A stretch of 54,618 nt of DNA from Pseudoneurospora amorphoporcata (GCA_033297205.1 MU859282.1:1-54618), one strand, 5' to 3'. Shown: positions 23,574 through 37,200, counted from the first letter of the stretch. Notes: a model not told the origin generated them from the letters alone. A program made the numbers and translations.

Positions 23574-24853
23574 CTACTTGAGCTTCATCGCCTCAAGTTT
23601 TGCTTGTATGCTCTTCCAAGCTTCGGGATCAGGTTGAGGTTCCACCCGCTTCGGCGCAAGTCGCTCGGTGTTTCTGTTGAAGCACATGGGGCACGTGGTG
23701 ACGTTTGGCTCCGAGACGAAGGTGTTGTTGCAGGCCTTGCATTCAAAGTGAGCCTGGCGTCTTGAGGGCTGGTCTCCAGGATAGCCGTAGGGGTACTTGT
23801 CTTTCTTGGATCTGTTCAAGGGGTCAGCATAACTGGATTTGAGGTCATTATGCGGTGAAACTTACGGATCCCGAGGGCAGTCCGTGCAACGGACGTGCTG
23901 GCAAGACTGGCAAGTCTTGACTCCAGAAGTGAAAAGGGTCTTGCAGCCGCAACAAGTCCTGCGCACACGTTGGCGAGGCTTCTTGTGAACCAAATCCTGA
24001 GCTCCGGTCTTGGCGGGACGTCTGAGAACGAGGTCCTTCTCGCGCTGCTTCGGGTTCCAGTCGGGGATGATGGGGGCGTTCTCGGCACGCTCCTTGATTA
24101 TCTGGGCGCGCTTCTTCCTGCTCTCCTCCCTTTCGGCCTCGGTCTTCTTGGACGGGATGCGAGGGCACTGCTTGCACCGCGGATGATTGCACTGGGAGCA
24201 CTCCTTAGAAGCTCCGAATGAGGTGCCGCACTCGTGGCACTTGCGGTGGACACGCATCTTGATGGGCTTCTCAACACGGAGAGCATGGCCATCATTCGAG
24301 TGCCACTCGCTAGGCTTCAGCTCCAGGCCATAGAGCTCACCGAGCTTCTTGGCACGCTCCTCGAACAACTGAGCGCGAGGGACCTTTTGGGCATTAGGTT
24401 CCACAGCCTTGGCGGCAGCAGCAGCAGAAGCAGTCTTGGTGGTGCTATAGTCATTTGTTAGCCACTGAAGAGATTAAGTGAAGCAAAGTGAAATTCATCA
24501 TGAGGGATCAGATTGGGTGTACCAAGCTCAGAGGCTGACTGTATGCCAACCAGTGCCCAATCATCAACCCCCCAAACAACTCCAGAAAGAAACAGGCCTT
24601 ACCTCTTTGCGGTTTCCTTGCCCTTGTCGTCGGCGGTAGCAGCGGGATCGGTCTTCGCGGCGCTGGTCGAAAGTCGCTTCGTCCTCAAAACCGTCTTCAC
24701 TCTTGCCAAGACCTTGCCGAAACCCTTCTTCTCCTCCTTAGGGACCGCGGATCCCCCCTGTGTAGCCGAACTCATGACGATGGCGTTGTTCTTGATCATA
24801 GGATCGGTTTGTTTAGGGTGAGTTGGGATAACTGTGGTCGGTTTTGCTGACAT
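23574..24853 (-). CDS. conserved protein with three zinc ribbons, function unknown
   Basis: Three exons (24603-24853, 23866-24444, 23574-23811) give 355 residues. Splice junctions are canonical (gtaagg...ctatag; gtaagt...aacag) and restore one frame. Three cysteine clusters are clear: C152-C155...C165-C168 with C173/C176 (CHECGTSF, CSQC, CKQC); C247/248-C250...C261-C264 with C269/C272 (CCGCKTLF, CQSC, CTDC); and C301-C304...C317-C320 (CKACNNTF, CPMC). Each resembles a zinc ribbon, and the first two repeat the same layout, as if duplicated. The N-terminus is basic (FGKVLARVKTVLR), and a charged linker separates the first two ribbons. There is no membrane segment or signal peptide. ATGs at 24853 or 24775 could start the protein. 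Such ribbons bind nucleic acid or protein, but no role can be assigned from sequence alone. Confidence 0.8.
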
Positions 24854-27800
24854 GAGTCGATAGATGATGTATAGTCGTGTGGTTGTTGATTGTTTGTTGT
24901 TGGTGGTGTTGTTGCTGATAATATTCGGTTCCAAGCCCTTGGGATCAAGGGGTGAGACGAGACCCGAAACGCTGCAATTCCAACCAATCCCCGTCGATCA
25001 CTGCCTCTCGGAGTATTCGTTGTTGGGTTTCTTGATTGTTGACAGACAGACACACACGGCTTATATGTGTTGTCTTGTTGTGTGGATAAGGAAAGAGAGG
25101 AGAGGGTTCCTCGTTCTTGGGAAGTGGGATTGAGGGCAAGAAAAGGGAACTGGGCGGCCGGGGGAAGAGCACAGGGGGGGTACGGGGTATGAGTACGGCT
25201 GGGAAACCCCAAACTGCAGACTGCCTTTGAGCTGTCCACTGACAGGCTACAGGCATGCGGGAACAGCCAGGGACGGGAGGAGTAGTGAATCCCGGTGGGC
25301 TCATGGAGACCGCCAAGTGGGGTAGAATGGCACGAATGCCTGTCAAAACGGAACAAATGGAACGGTGTCAATCATGGACTTGATGGCTGCAGAACACACC
25401 GAAGTAGGACTAGACAAAGCGGCCCCTGGCGGTAAAACACAGTATCACTGAAAGGTACGGTATCGTATCATGCATTACGCCGCTTTACTGCGTATCCGTG
25501 CGTTTTTCGTACGCGCAGAGGCGGCAGACTGTGTGGCACGTCGTGGAGCTGGGTGGTAACCGGGAAACATACCCAGTCGTTTCCTAGCCAAAAACAGCAG
25601 CTGGTCCCCGAAAAACCCTTGGTCGGCGCAGGAACAGAACGGAGACATGAACTAACAAAAACCCCTCTGCCCGACACTCCATCGTGGAAGGTGGACATCG
25701 CGATGCCGTCCCAGCCTCACGCCTGTGACATCTGCGCTTTGTGACTGTGATTCTCAGAAAGAATCATTCATCTTCACGGAAGCAAGGGATGGGTGCAGCG
25801 CGCTAGCAGAAATTCGTGACAGGACCGGTATGGCTTCACGCTCTAGCCTCGGGCCACCATGCCAGTTTGTGGGACTGACCGGCCAAAACAACCATCTGGT
25901 CCCATTTGGTCCATTTGGGCCGTCCACCGCTTATCAATAGCCCGCGTTAGCTTCACCATCGCCTGTCAGTGTTGTGTGCGGGTTTTCTCTGCTGTCTGAA
26001 GGAGGCCTGGTCACAGCAATCGAGCCAAGTGGACCGCAACGAGTCTTCATCGCACCCTTCAAGTTCACCATGATTAACCCAATCTCCTGGACATCATGAT
26101 GCCCAAGACCGCCAGGGCCGCCAATCCACAAGGGCATCAGTCGAAATGCTTGAGGACCGGGCATTTCAATCACTTGTGGCTCGTTTGGTGCTGCGACCAG
26201 TGCCATATTGTAACCCCAAACTGCTGTTGTGGGTACTACCTACTGGAGATGGAGGAAGCGCCATGGGAATCTCAACCTTGAAGAAAACCCCCCGAGGCTC
26301 AGATATGCCTTCATTCGCAAGTCAAGGTTACCTTGCGCAAGAAAATACCTTGTGTTGTCAAGATGCGGGTCTTCCTTGTTCAGGGGAACGGGTAGAAGCA
26401 TTTTGGAAAACATCAACAAAAGGAAAGGCTGGTGTTGAACAAAAACATCTTCGTCCGGCGTCAGTTGGAGGCGAGGTATAAAAAGACGACCGAGGCCCAT
26501 CCTTTTGTTCGTCCCAATCAACAGCGCAGCCTGGGACTCCGTCACTCCGAGGCGGCACCGCGGTCCACGCCGCTGGTTGTTGACCGACTCCGTCTCCCCG
26601 GAAGCAACAATCACCGTTTCAAAATCCCATGAGCTTGGTTGGGTTCTGACCGTTCTCGAGACGGGCCTCTTTGACTGGCGAACCGGGAACAACGTCAAAC
26701 ATGCGTGCCCAGAGGAGCATCCCATTCGACGAGTCCTTTGCGGGGCTACAGTATCACGCTGTCAGGGAACCATGGTTCAAATGGGAAAATCACCCGGAAA
26801 TCCCAGAATTTCAAGAATGGGCCCCTGGCATGTTACCATGGCGACTCCTCCCTCTGTCCAAAACAAGCATCTCCATTGGCGCCATTGCTTCCAGGAACGT
26901 TACCGTTCGCTTCCGCCTCTGCGCCTTCTCCACCCCTCAAAGCATCACCTCCACATCTCCGTAGCGTCGGAGGCTACAGTACGAACAAAACACTTGTAAT
27001 CCGCTCGCAATCCACCGGAATTTCAAAACGGCCTCATTCTTCCTTATCTCCCTGGGACTTTTTCATCACAAAGGGGGCCTTCCACTGAATTTGCATGACG
27101 GGGCGGGATGGCATGGTCTGGTCCATCCATGCGATACCAGCCAGCAATAGACGAAAAAGCCACAAAGAAACAAAAACAGCTCTCGGCCTTCTGATGGACG
27201 ACCGTTGCTCTAATTGTGGGTTGTGGGGATTCAGAGTTCCGATTTATCGAACGATTCCAGTTATCGTTCGTAAAAGAAAGAAAAAAGAAAGGCATAACGT
27301 CTTGTCTCGCCTTGTGCCTGGGTATTATCGACGTTTCGTCTACCGCGCGGCACTCCAGTGAGATGGTCAACGACACTGACCACACCAAGTCGGAACTGCA
27401 GACATCCGTCTCAAAACTACCAGTGAGCTGTCACGACTTGCTTCGGAGACACACGACCTGCAAGACTCCGTCTTCAACCGTTGCGTTGGGGTCCCTTGAT
27501 ATCGAATTAGTTTGGCTACAGGTAACCGGCCTGCATCAATGTTGCAGCTGCCGTATCATGCTCTCCTTCTCACCAAGCAAGCCATATTGCCCAAGAGTGG
27601 GTTTTGTGCAGGGTAGCATAAAGAGGCCGTGGTGGCCGTCCGGACTTCCTGCCTACCAGAGCCCGTCGCCATCGGCCTTGGTACCCTCAGCCGGTGTACT
27701 GTAGCAATGCGAGAGGACATTTTAACTGAGGGGTTGGTTTGTGAGGGATCGAGGCAGCGAACCACCATCGCCACCGGCTTCATGATTGGCGCTAAGGACA

Positions 27801-30800
27801 TTGTGTTCCGAAATACCGGATAAACTCGAGGCCAATCCGGCCGTCCTCCTCTTTGCACCGTCTCTCGATTGTTCCACGCGATACGCCGTCGGCACTGCGT
27901 ATGTACGCTACGACCCATTGCCATACATGGTGAGAGTGATGATTGTTCAGACAAATGCGCAAAGATATCACAATTCACAAAAGGTGCGATGGTCCATTGA
28001 ACTCTATAGCATGTTTCTGGCATCATCAACACTGCTAGAACGAAAAGAGTACATACAATACCTACACAAGACGGAATTCGGAACCGCTTGTGAGACTCAC
28101 ACCCATGGCAATGCTCAAGTGGCGGCGGTCGTGCTTCACGAGATATATCATCGCTCATATAATCGCGTTTTTCCAGCAAACCGGAAGGCGACGGGAGACA
28201 GCTGCGCAGTATGTATAAAGTGATTTGGATGATCGGTTTCGGGGACAAAGCATCGGGTGGGAAGGCTACCTGCTATATACTGTGACTCGTAAAATGGTGG
28301 CCGATATCTCTGTCGAAGCCATGGGCGGACGGCGAACACTTTGATTCGAAGATTTCTCCGCTTCAACCACAAAGGCGAAAGGGTGCCCGAGATGTTTCTT
28401 ACCTTTCTGCTTTTCCAACTACCAGTCACTTCGTCTCCAAAGTCTCCGGGCATCATCATCACCAGCCATACGGGTCATCCCGCATCGAAGCCGTCTGGCT
28501 GGGACCGAGATGAACGCATCAAACGAGGATGTTCCCTTCCTTTCAGAGTTCAAGGTGGAACTGAAACATCTTACTCAACCCAAGGAGGCGAGATATTCAA
28601 TTCTTGCGCTGTCGAGCCGAATTCAAGATATGCCCTGGGGTGAGACAGCATCATGAAAAACAAAGCATGACTCTGGCAGCCTGGAGTCCTGGACAATATC
28701 AGGTATAGTAACTAACTACCGGCAATTTCCGTCTCAGGGAAGTCCAATACGGAAACCTTATGAAGATGGTATGAAGTGTCGGAAATGGCTAGCGGATTTA
28801 TTCTGTCTGTCATATCTGGAACTTGTTTAATCTGAACAGCAGCGTCCAGGAGTTTGTGACACCGTGAGATATCAACAAGCATCACTCAGTATTTCATGAC
28901 TACTCACCAGGCGTCGTATGCTCAAACCATCAGAAAATATGGGCAGTGTATGTACAGTAGACGGCTCATTAGACCTAACATCACCACCGCCACCATCCGC
29001 CTCAGGGGCTGCGCAAGGGGTAGAGGGCTTGTGAAAACGGGCGGGTCCATCTGGAAAAAATAGACAGTTGACGCTTGTCATGCCAGACACGCCAGGTGCT
29101 CCTGGGCACAGTAGAAGTCCGGTAAAATAAAGAGCGGATTACGGTTTGTTACCAGATAACGTTTTCCAATTAAACATCACCGTAAGCGCACGGATCACTT
29201 TCTGTTAGTTCAAGCGGCGCGCGAAACCAATGATCAACTGTCACGCGGCTGTGCCAAGGATCAAGCAACTAATGTTCACGTCCGCACCTACTGGACTTTC
29301 TTTCACAGGGAAGCTACGTCCCAAACTGTCGGGTTTGGTGGTTCGTAATTTTCCATTATCCATTACGTTTGGGGCGTATCTTTCACCGCTTCTGTCTCGG
29401 AGCTGCGATGTTTTGCTGGAGGATTACTGTTTTCTTCTGGATGCCATCCAGCCCCTCCATTTCCAATTTTTCCATCTACATGCCATTTTGTCAACACCTC
29501 ATCCTCTCAGGGCAGATTTGGATCCCGGACGGAACTGGTAACGCTTCCACTTTAGTAGACCTTCCCAATTGATGATCATCGGCCGGTGTCTCCCTCACGG
29601 ACAATCCTCAGCCCGCTCCTATCATCAGATGAGTTGAGACGACTATCACTGCAACGCCAAACGAATGTCATGATGTCGACAACGATAAGCTCAAGATTCT
29701 CTGCTGAATTACTACGAAATATCTCATCTGCGATGCAATATGGGCAGATTGCCTAGCAAGTCAGTCAGATGGAGTGCGTTGCATGCTGCGCTCGCAGTGT
29801 CAGCAGCACCTTAGAAACGGAGGCCTTTAAACCCACTTCACATCTCCGAACAACTGGGAAGTCATCATCCTTCACCACCTTCGTGTATCGTCGTGTGGAT
29901 GTGCCAGGGTGGCATGTTTATGTACGGAATCCGTGGGAAAATCCTTCCACTGTTATGAGCTATCACTTCGTTTTACCGGCCCTTCTCTCACGCCATGCCG
30001 TACCATGCCATGCCGAGGATCTCGAGAGAATCGCTGGGGAGCCAGTCGTACCGAGAGCCAAAAAACAAAGCAACTTCCGTTCGAGCAGGCATGAGGCATA
30101 GCTTCCGAATGGATGACTACGGGCGTACTACTCGAGCTACTGCGTTCTGGCCTGCCTCGGAGCAGGAGGTAGGGTATCGGTGCTGTCCTACAGTCTGGAA
30201 CTGTCGGTAATTCTCAATATAGAAACGGAACCCAACATGATGACAATTGGACAATGCAAAGCAAAGGGGGGGAAAATGAAGAAAAGGACAATGAACACCA
30301 AACATAGAAGATCGGGTACGGTGAGCGAAAGCGCTTGGACAACGACTGCAGGAACCCAAAGGTAGCAAACAAACATCCTCCCAACACAGCAACACGATGC
30401 GCTCCATTGGTTTCGTATTGGCACGATTTCTCTTGGTCGTTTCGCAGAGTCGTGGTGTGTCCGTCCATCGGCTGCTCTGATGGAACCCCAGCCTGCGGTG
30501 TTGCAACTCTGGCTTGCAATGGACGTGCGCTTTCGGGATGCTGGATGAAGGAAGAAGCCGCTGCTCACGGTACGCTCGCTGTTGCAAATTGCCTTGCCTA
30601 ATCACAACTCACATTTCTTACCACGCTTCACGGGAAAGAGGAAAATCCACAAAAGTGTGTCTCATCATACATTTTAGCTATGACCCCGCAATGATCCTCA
30701 GTAGAGCATTCAAGGAGTCGACATTGGGGCCAAGACACACACGCAGCAAGAGTTAACAGAAGGATGTGCTGACTTCGCATGAACCACAAAAACGGACCGT

Positions 30801-32719
30801 CTACTATGCAGTACGCAGAAATGGTAAAATACGACAAAGCTACCACAGAACAACACATATCCAGGATATCCAAACCGGAAGTCTGTTTTTAAGTTTTGTT
30901 TCGTGTTTTGTGAGCACTTTTTACCAAGCACTCGGAATTTTCCGTTGCGCGGAGATTTGAAAAAGCACAAGTTGCAAGGTCCACGGGGCATGTGGCTCCT
31001 GCCCTGGGCTCTGTGGCTCTCTCGCACCAAAAAACTATCACGACAACCACGAGTCCACGACACCTTTTCTTCCTTGAACCCCGCCAGCCCGCCAGAACCT
31101 GGCAGCCAGCCGCCCACTCGGTGTGCGGAGAGGGAAGAGGGATGGGAAGGGGAGAAACCCGCAGGTTTGGTTGAGGCTTGACCTTGCCCGGTGAGCGAAG
31201 AAGAGTGATTTACCGGACCGATGGGTCATCATCACTCACTCAGTTGGGACTCTCGTTACTAACTGCTTGGTTTATCCGAACGCCTCTTCCGGATTTTGGA
31301 AGGCCTTTTGTCTCTAATCTTATCATCTCCCGACGGGGTTCGAGCCCATCGGAAAATAGACGTTCACAGCTCTACATATGATCCCTAAAAACTAGTTTTA
31401 TCCCTTTTCTTGGCCGTCCAAACGCCGAGTTTCATACGTTCGCTTTCTCCAATTCAAAGGACAGTGTTTATCTTTCGCAAGACTAGATCTGATTCGGGGT
31501 TTTCTTTTGAGACCAAGAGCTCGTCAGCTCTTTACGTACACATTCATATGCAAAACGAAACCACGGATTCTGATGCACATGCCCATCAACGGTCCCTGAA
31601 ATTATTAGTGGACGACATGCTGCTGCTAATGCACCACGTTTTTCCTTCCTGCTTCCCCGGCCCATGTTCCCGGGCAGTGTGTAGGGTTCTCTACAGGTGT
31701 AGGGACCTCTAACAAATAACGAATGGAGATGTAGACGGAGACAGGGGAGCAGACGGAGATGAAGACGAGCGGCCGAGAGTCCAGTCCATCGCGGCCGGAA
31801 AGCACTCAAAAACTTCCATTGCATGATGCTTGATGACGGGACGGAAGAGGAAGCAAGTGCAAAATACTGTACGTACGCTATTTTGTACGCTATAGTAATC
31901 TTAAATTCAGACCAGACCAGCCTCATTCCAGCCTCCGGAAAACCAGAGGGGCAGACGACGGCGACGAGCCGAGGACACTGTTTGGTCAGTCGTAGGGGCT
32001 CGTTAGCGGTGGTTAGCCCACCGGCGCCGGGGCATTTGGGTTTTTGGTTTTCTTTTTTGCACGCAGCAAAGAAGAATGACATTTCCTTCCATACGAACAC
32101 GGGACCTCATTGATTGGGTTGATAATGCTCAGTCACTGGCTCACCGTCGAAAGCTGGAAGCGAAGGGCTCGCCAAAGACCGTCAACCTCCCAGGAACAGG
32201 CAAGTTGCCCAGGCATGTTGAAAAAACAAAACATGGTGTTCTTGTTCATTCGCTGTTCGCCAAAATGTTTGAGAAAGAAATACACGGCTGTCCCTAGAAA
32301 AGTCAAGATTGAAAAGGACGTGGATCCAGGAACCAAAATGACAAAGGCCACGTTTTGACCAGCGAATAAGTCCCCGGAAAACAAGAAGAGGGAATTAGAA
32401 TAGAGTGCCTTGGAACAATAACTAAATTCCACAACGAATTCCATGTCCACTCATATCCCACAACCACAAGCCCACACCGTTTCTTACACACGTTCAGCTC
32501 GACGACGAGTCAGGAGTTGTGGGAGTTGTGGAAGGCGGCGTATATGGAAGTGGGAAGTGGGAAGTGGGAAGTGGAAGTGGAATTGAGAAACGGAGATGGA
32601 CATGGAAGTGGGATCACTAGAATTGCAGCGACAATGCCGCCCTCGTGGCCATCCTCGCCAAGCATGGAAGAAGCGACAAGCCAGCCCACATCCCCAACTT
32701 GCCCATCCAATCCATCCAC

Positions 32720-32785
32720 GCCCGCCCGCCCGCCCGCCCGCGGACCTGCCCGCCCGCGGACCTGCCCGCCCGCGGACCTGCCCGA
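32720..32785. repeat. GC-rich minisatellite ((CCCG)n then a 16-bp unit)
   Basis: About five CCCG units run into a 16-bp unit GCGGACCTGCCCGCCC present nearly three times (32740-32784). It produces long stopless frames on both strands that should not be read as genes. Confidence 0.9.
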
Positions 32786-33243
32786 CCCCGACCACTGTTC
32801 ATTCGGTGCGGGTGGGAAAGGGGTGTTGTGGAGTCGAGGCCTCGTTCGGGATCGGGTGTACCCGTCCGTGCCCGTCCGCTCTTGTGGTTCCGCTCTTTTC
32901 TTTCCATCCTCCCCCTTGTTCGGGGTCCTCGGGAACATTGTGGAGGTCTTTTTCAACCTTTTGCTCATAGCCATGATCTCATCTCCGTCATTGCATGATT
33001 GATTGATAATCGGTTCTCTACCTAGGCAAGGTAGTCTCTGAAGTATAATCACGATTGTCAAATGCCGAACAGACATGTTAAACAACGAGGCGGCCGTTCT
33101 CCGTTGGCGATGAAGGCCCCGTTGAATGGATCCCGTTGTCCTGTTTTGAAATTGGCGGAGGTGGGCAACCCCCATGGCTTCACCAGGTCCCTAGGAAAAC
33201 ATCATGCTGTTGTTTCCGGAATGGGTTATGGAAGGGTTTGCTT

Positions 33244-33280
33244 CCGTCGAGTGATCAGGCTGATCACTCGACGGTTTTTT
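33244..33280. other. perfect 14-bp hairpin followed by six T
   Basis: CCGTCGAGTGATCA (33244-33257), loop GGC, and its exact complement TGATCACTCGACGG (33261-33274), then TTTTTT. This has the form of an intrinsic terminator or the end of a Pol III transcript, but it stands alone between genes. No A or B box was found close upstream. Confidence 0.6.
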
Positions 33281-34187
33281 GTCTCTGGAGATCTTTGTCC
33301 GCTCTGGTGTTGACGACCGAATGGGCGATGGGTGGTTGGGGGATTATCTTAGTTCCCGCCGCTATCGTCACCCTGATGATATTGGGCGAAGATTGTGTGT
33401 TTATAACACATTAATATCGTTGAACTCGTCATCCTACAAGTCTCTCCGTGCTTGCCCTGTTCATCTGTGGTCACTGGACTTGGACGCAGACCGAGGACTG
33501 AGGTCATCGTGACCTATGTCATCCGTGCTCCATGGTACCTTTAGCTTTCCAGCGAGGCCATCCTTTGCACTTCAAGCTGAACAGCTAAAACGTCAAACCT
33601 TCACACCGTCAACCTCAGAGTCTCGTTGTTCTCCAAGGACTATCAAGCAATTGTCTCCGAGTGACTGATGTGGAGTTCTGCAGCAAGTGTTTTGTCGCTA
33701 ACATCCGCAGTGGCGTTCGAGGGTGGAAGTTTTCAAACGAAAGAGTTGGATGAATAAGCACCAAAGATCTGTACAAGAAATCAAAGAGCGACAGGCAGCT
33801 GAAGGATGTAGAATACAAGCGTTTTCTGTATCACCCTAGTTTCAAACATGTGCACTGTAATTCTTGTTCCCGGCAACCAGTCACTCGGTCTAGGTTTTTA
33901 GGCTGCAGCGAACCATCGGGTAAGAGTCATGCTTGGGTGCTGCTTTCCCAGTGGGTAATCCTTCCACGACAGTTGATGCTGTGACGCGAGATCGAAAATC
34001 TTGCTTCCAAAAACGTCACCCTCACGACAACAACCATCTTCTCGCCCTCTCGCATTCGACCATCCGCACACACTGAACGCAACCCGCATCGCAAATTAGA
34101 CGTGCCGCTCAGCAAGCAACCCTCATTGCTGCCGCCCCTCCTCCCGACCACCATCAACACCTCCGACCTCGTCTATCGAACACCAGC

Positions 34188-34213
34188 GACTGTGCAAATC
34201 AAACTGCACAGTC
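34188..34213 (+). promoter_or_regulatory. 9-bp hairpin in the presumed leader of the F-box gene
   Basis: GACTGTGCA and its exact complement TGCACAGTC enclose an 8-nt loop and end 36 bases before the start codon at 34250. If transcribed it would form a stable leader stem. Any role in translation is inference. Confidence 0.4.
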
Positions 34214-34249
34214 AGGCGCATTGCCACAGGGATCACTTAAAAGTCCTTT

Positions 34250-37200
34250 ATGCACCCAGGCTCGACCGATACTCCTGTATCATTACCCCGCGATCCAAAT
34301 CCAATATTTTCCGACCAAGCCGCCCAACATGGCTCGCCTCGCTCCCAGCCAAGCTCCCCAGATGACGCCTCTCCCCACGAGAGCATCTTTGGCGGAGATG
34401 TCGCTTCTGGGAGTGACGATGGCCACCGCTTTGATCAAGACTTTGGCCGACTGAGGGCTGCCGACTATGTCTCCGCCGCCCAACCTGGCATGACTGCTGG
34501 TCAACGCATCGCTGAATATGAGAACGCCTTGCTGCTGTCCCGACAGCATACTCGGCATACCTTGGCATTTCAAGTCGTTAAGAAGACTTCTTCCTTGCCG
34601 GGACGTGTCAAGTTGACAGACTTTCCCAATGGTATGTACATCCGCGTCGCGTGGTCGATGCCCTCATTATGCTAGGCTTGTAGCTTACGGATGCTTTATC
34701 AGAAATCCTGACCCATATCCTATCGCATCTGCACCCCGATTCCCACGGAGACGTCGCTCTGGTCTCGAAGCGCTTCTACCATCTCGTTGCGGCCCCATAT
34801 GCCTGGCGCAGAGCCTTCCTGCGCAACTTTCCCGGCCAAGAATCGCTCCTCTCGGCAAAGAAAAAGAGCGAGTTCGCCAACGAAGATGGAGAGGTGGACA
34901 GAATTCGCTCCGAGTCTCGGTACTTTGCCAGACTGAGCGCCATGGCCACCTGGCGTAGCGAGTTTCTTCTCCGCACCCGGCTGCTGAGGAGCGTGTCCCG
35001 CGGGAAACCGGACGGCTCCTCGCAAATGACCATCCAGTCAGGAAAGAAGGCAGCTGCCGTTCTGACGTATAGCCCAAGGCTTTCCTGGATGGTCACTCAT
35101 CTGCATGCCGTGTTCTCGGGTAATCGGAACGGGCCGCGGGTGATGCATGGGTCTAGAGATATAGGAATGGCGTCTGTCAGTGATCCTACGACTGGGAAAA
35201 TCGAGAAGCTGGGTATGGATGACCAGTTTCAGTTCCAGCAGCTGGATGAAGTGCATCCCGGTCTCGTGTACTACGGAATAGGGGACGGACCGGCAGCACT
35301 CCCCAACGTCATCGATGTCAGTCAGCCCTATGGTCTAATCGGCGCTGAAGCGTTCCCTGGTGGTCGGGTCTACTTCAAACCACAAGGTCAACTGCGCGGC
35401 CGATTCCTGGGAATCGTGCCGGAAACCGTCGATGACGAGCCTGAGATTCCCAAAATTCCCGAGCTCTTAGATGCCGTCTGCTCCGTTTGGATCGCAAAGT
35501 CGCCCAATGTACCGACAGCGACCGACTCGATGATTGGTATGTTCACTGGCTCAACGCTCGGCATAGTGACTGCTTATACCCTTGGTTATGAAATCTCGGG
35601 TCGCCGCGTCGGCAACCGGATTGGCGAGATCACCGCACGCTGGGTGCTCAGTCCTGGCGTGCCTATTGTGGACATCAAGGTCGATGACAATTACAACATG
35701 AGACGCAAAGGCATGAACAGGGTCTGGGCTGTGGCTCTGAACGCACTCGGAGAAGTTTTCTATCTCATCCAGACGCCGACTCCTTCTCCAACCCGTGGAA
35801 AGTCGATAACTCTGCTCAAGGATGCCTGGGATGCCGGACGCACTGCTTATTGGGAGATGATCGGAGCGACTCGGCGTGCCGCAACTCCTGATGATTTCGA
35901 CAAGAACGCAGTTGATGGTTCATACTCACCGCGTACATCGGCAAGTTTCATGGATCTGAGCAAGCCACAGATTGTTGCTGAGGCGCGAGAGATAGAATCT
36001 TTCTTCCGCCGTAAACCAGCTGATTTCCGGAAGGTTTGCTTAGGCTGGGACATGCAGCGGAAACTCGAAGTTGACTTTGCTGCCGGAGATGAAAGTGGCG
36101 GCGAGGCCATTTTCAAGATTGATTGCGGTTTGGAGGAAGGTGTGCCTCCTGCCGTTCGGAGATATGTCAGAGACAAGACAAGCCCAGTGGTCAATCCGGA
36201 GAAGGTTGCGGCCTTGTTGTCTTCAGCACCCACAGTCTCCATCTTTGGAGGTACGGAGACGCCGAAAAGCTTCGATCATGTTCCTCAGTATACCACCGGC
36301 GATAGAGAGAAGCCTATGGCGATTTATGCTTCCAGCGGGTCACCCTCAACTTCAGCCACGCCGGTGGGAGACATTATCAACGGTTGGTCTGTCACCGACT
36401 ACAAGCTTAAGATGCCTCTTGATGCAGAAATCACCGCAAGCGCGATTGACTTGTCGCATTATGCTGTCATGGCGGCATTTGAGGACCCTCTTTGCTTCGA
36501 GCATGATGGAAGTGGTGCCACGTCCCAGGAGATTCCTGGTCGCCGCGCCCGCTATCTTGCTGTTGGAACCAGCACCGGCTCAGTGAATGTGTGGAACATG
36601 CGAGATCACCATTCTTCCCATGTGGTGAAGCCCTTGCGGGTAATTCAGACCGACTCACCCGCCATCTCGAGTCTTGCCCTTTCAGCTCTTTATCTACTTC
36701 ACGGCGGCACTGACGGTGTGGTCCAAGCATGGGACCCGTTGGCTTCAACAAATGAGCCTATCCGAACCCTTAATGCAAAGATACTGGGCCGGATCCCTCG
36801 TCCCATTCTCTCACAAGCTCCCGCGATGGAACGGAATGTCTACTCTGCTGTTCGTGCTATCTTCTTGGATCCTGATCCGACCGTCCTTCGAGGTGTGTCG
36901 GCATGGGGCAACAACATCAGGTTTTGGTCTTACAGCTCCACGAATCAAACCCCAGGCCGGAAGCGACGTCACCGACACAACGATGTCCATGGCCGGCTTA
37001 CCAGTCGTAGGACCAGCCACCACGTCTCTGGCTTCATTGCCGCGGAAGAGGCGGAGCTTATTCACGAGGAGGAGACGCGCACTCGCGAGATGGCTCGGCT
37101 TCGTTCGCGATTTGGACAGGGCTTGGCAGATATGACCGAGGAAGAAGCACTTCTTTATGCCCAATTGGTTTCCGAGGAGGACTTCATCAAGCAAGAGTCG

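Larger units (their letters stand above)
24854..34249. other. 9.4-kb intergenic region without a supported protein gene
   Basis: Starts with the zinc-ribbon gene's promoter and ends with the F-box gene's promoter and leader. Frames up to 230 codons (27556-28248, minus) occur but have no domain, no intron logic and no ATG-anchored conserved start. Base composition is ordinary and not RIP-like. Structured items inside are listed separately: tandem GGGAAGT units near 32548-32572, a GC-rich minisatellite near 32720-32785, a perfect hairpin with T tract at 33244-33280, and a leader hairpin at 34188-34213. I cannot exclude genes that are heavily split or non-coding RNAs. Confidence 0.45.

Noticed and set aside
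27556..28248. 230-codon minus-strand frame in the gene desert
   Set aside because: No recognisable domain, overlapping frames on the other strand, no splice logic and Cys/Arg-rich random-looking composition. Treated as chance.
31325..31365. GGTTCGAGCCC resembling a tRNA B box
   Set aside because: No A box at the right distance, and the flanking bases do not form a T-arm stem.
32510..33175. 221-codon minus-strand frame
   Set aside because: Produced largely by the GC-rich minisatellite, which is stop-free on both strands.
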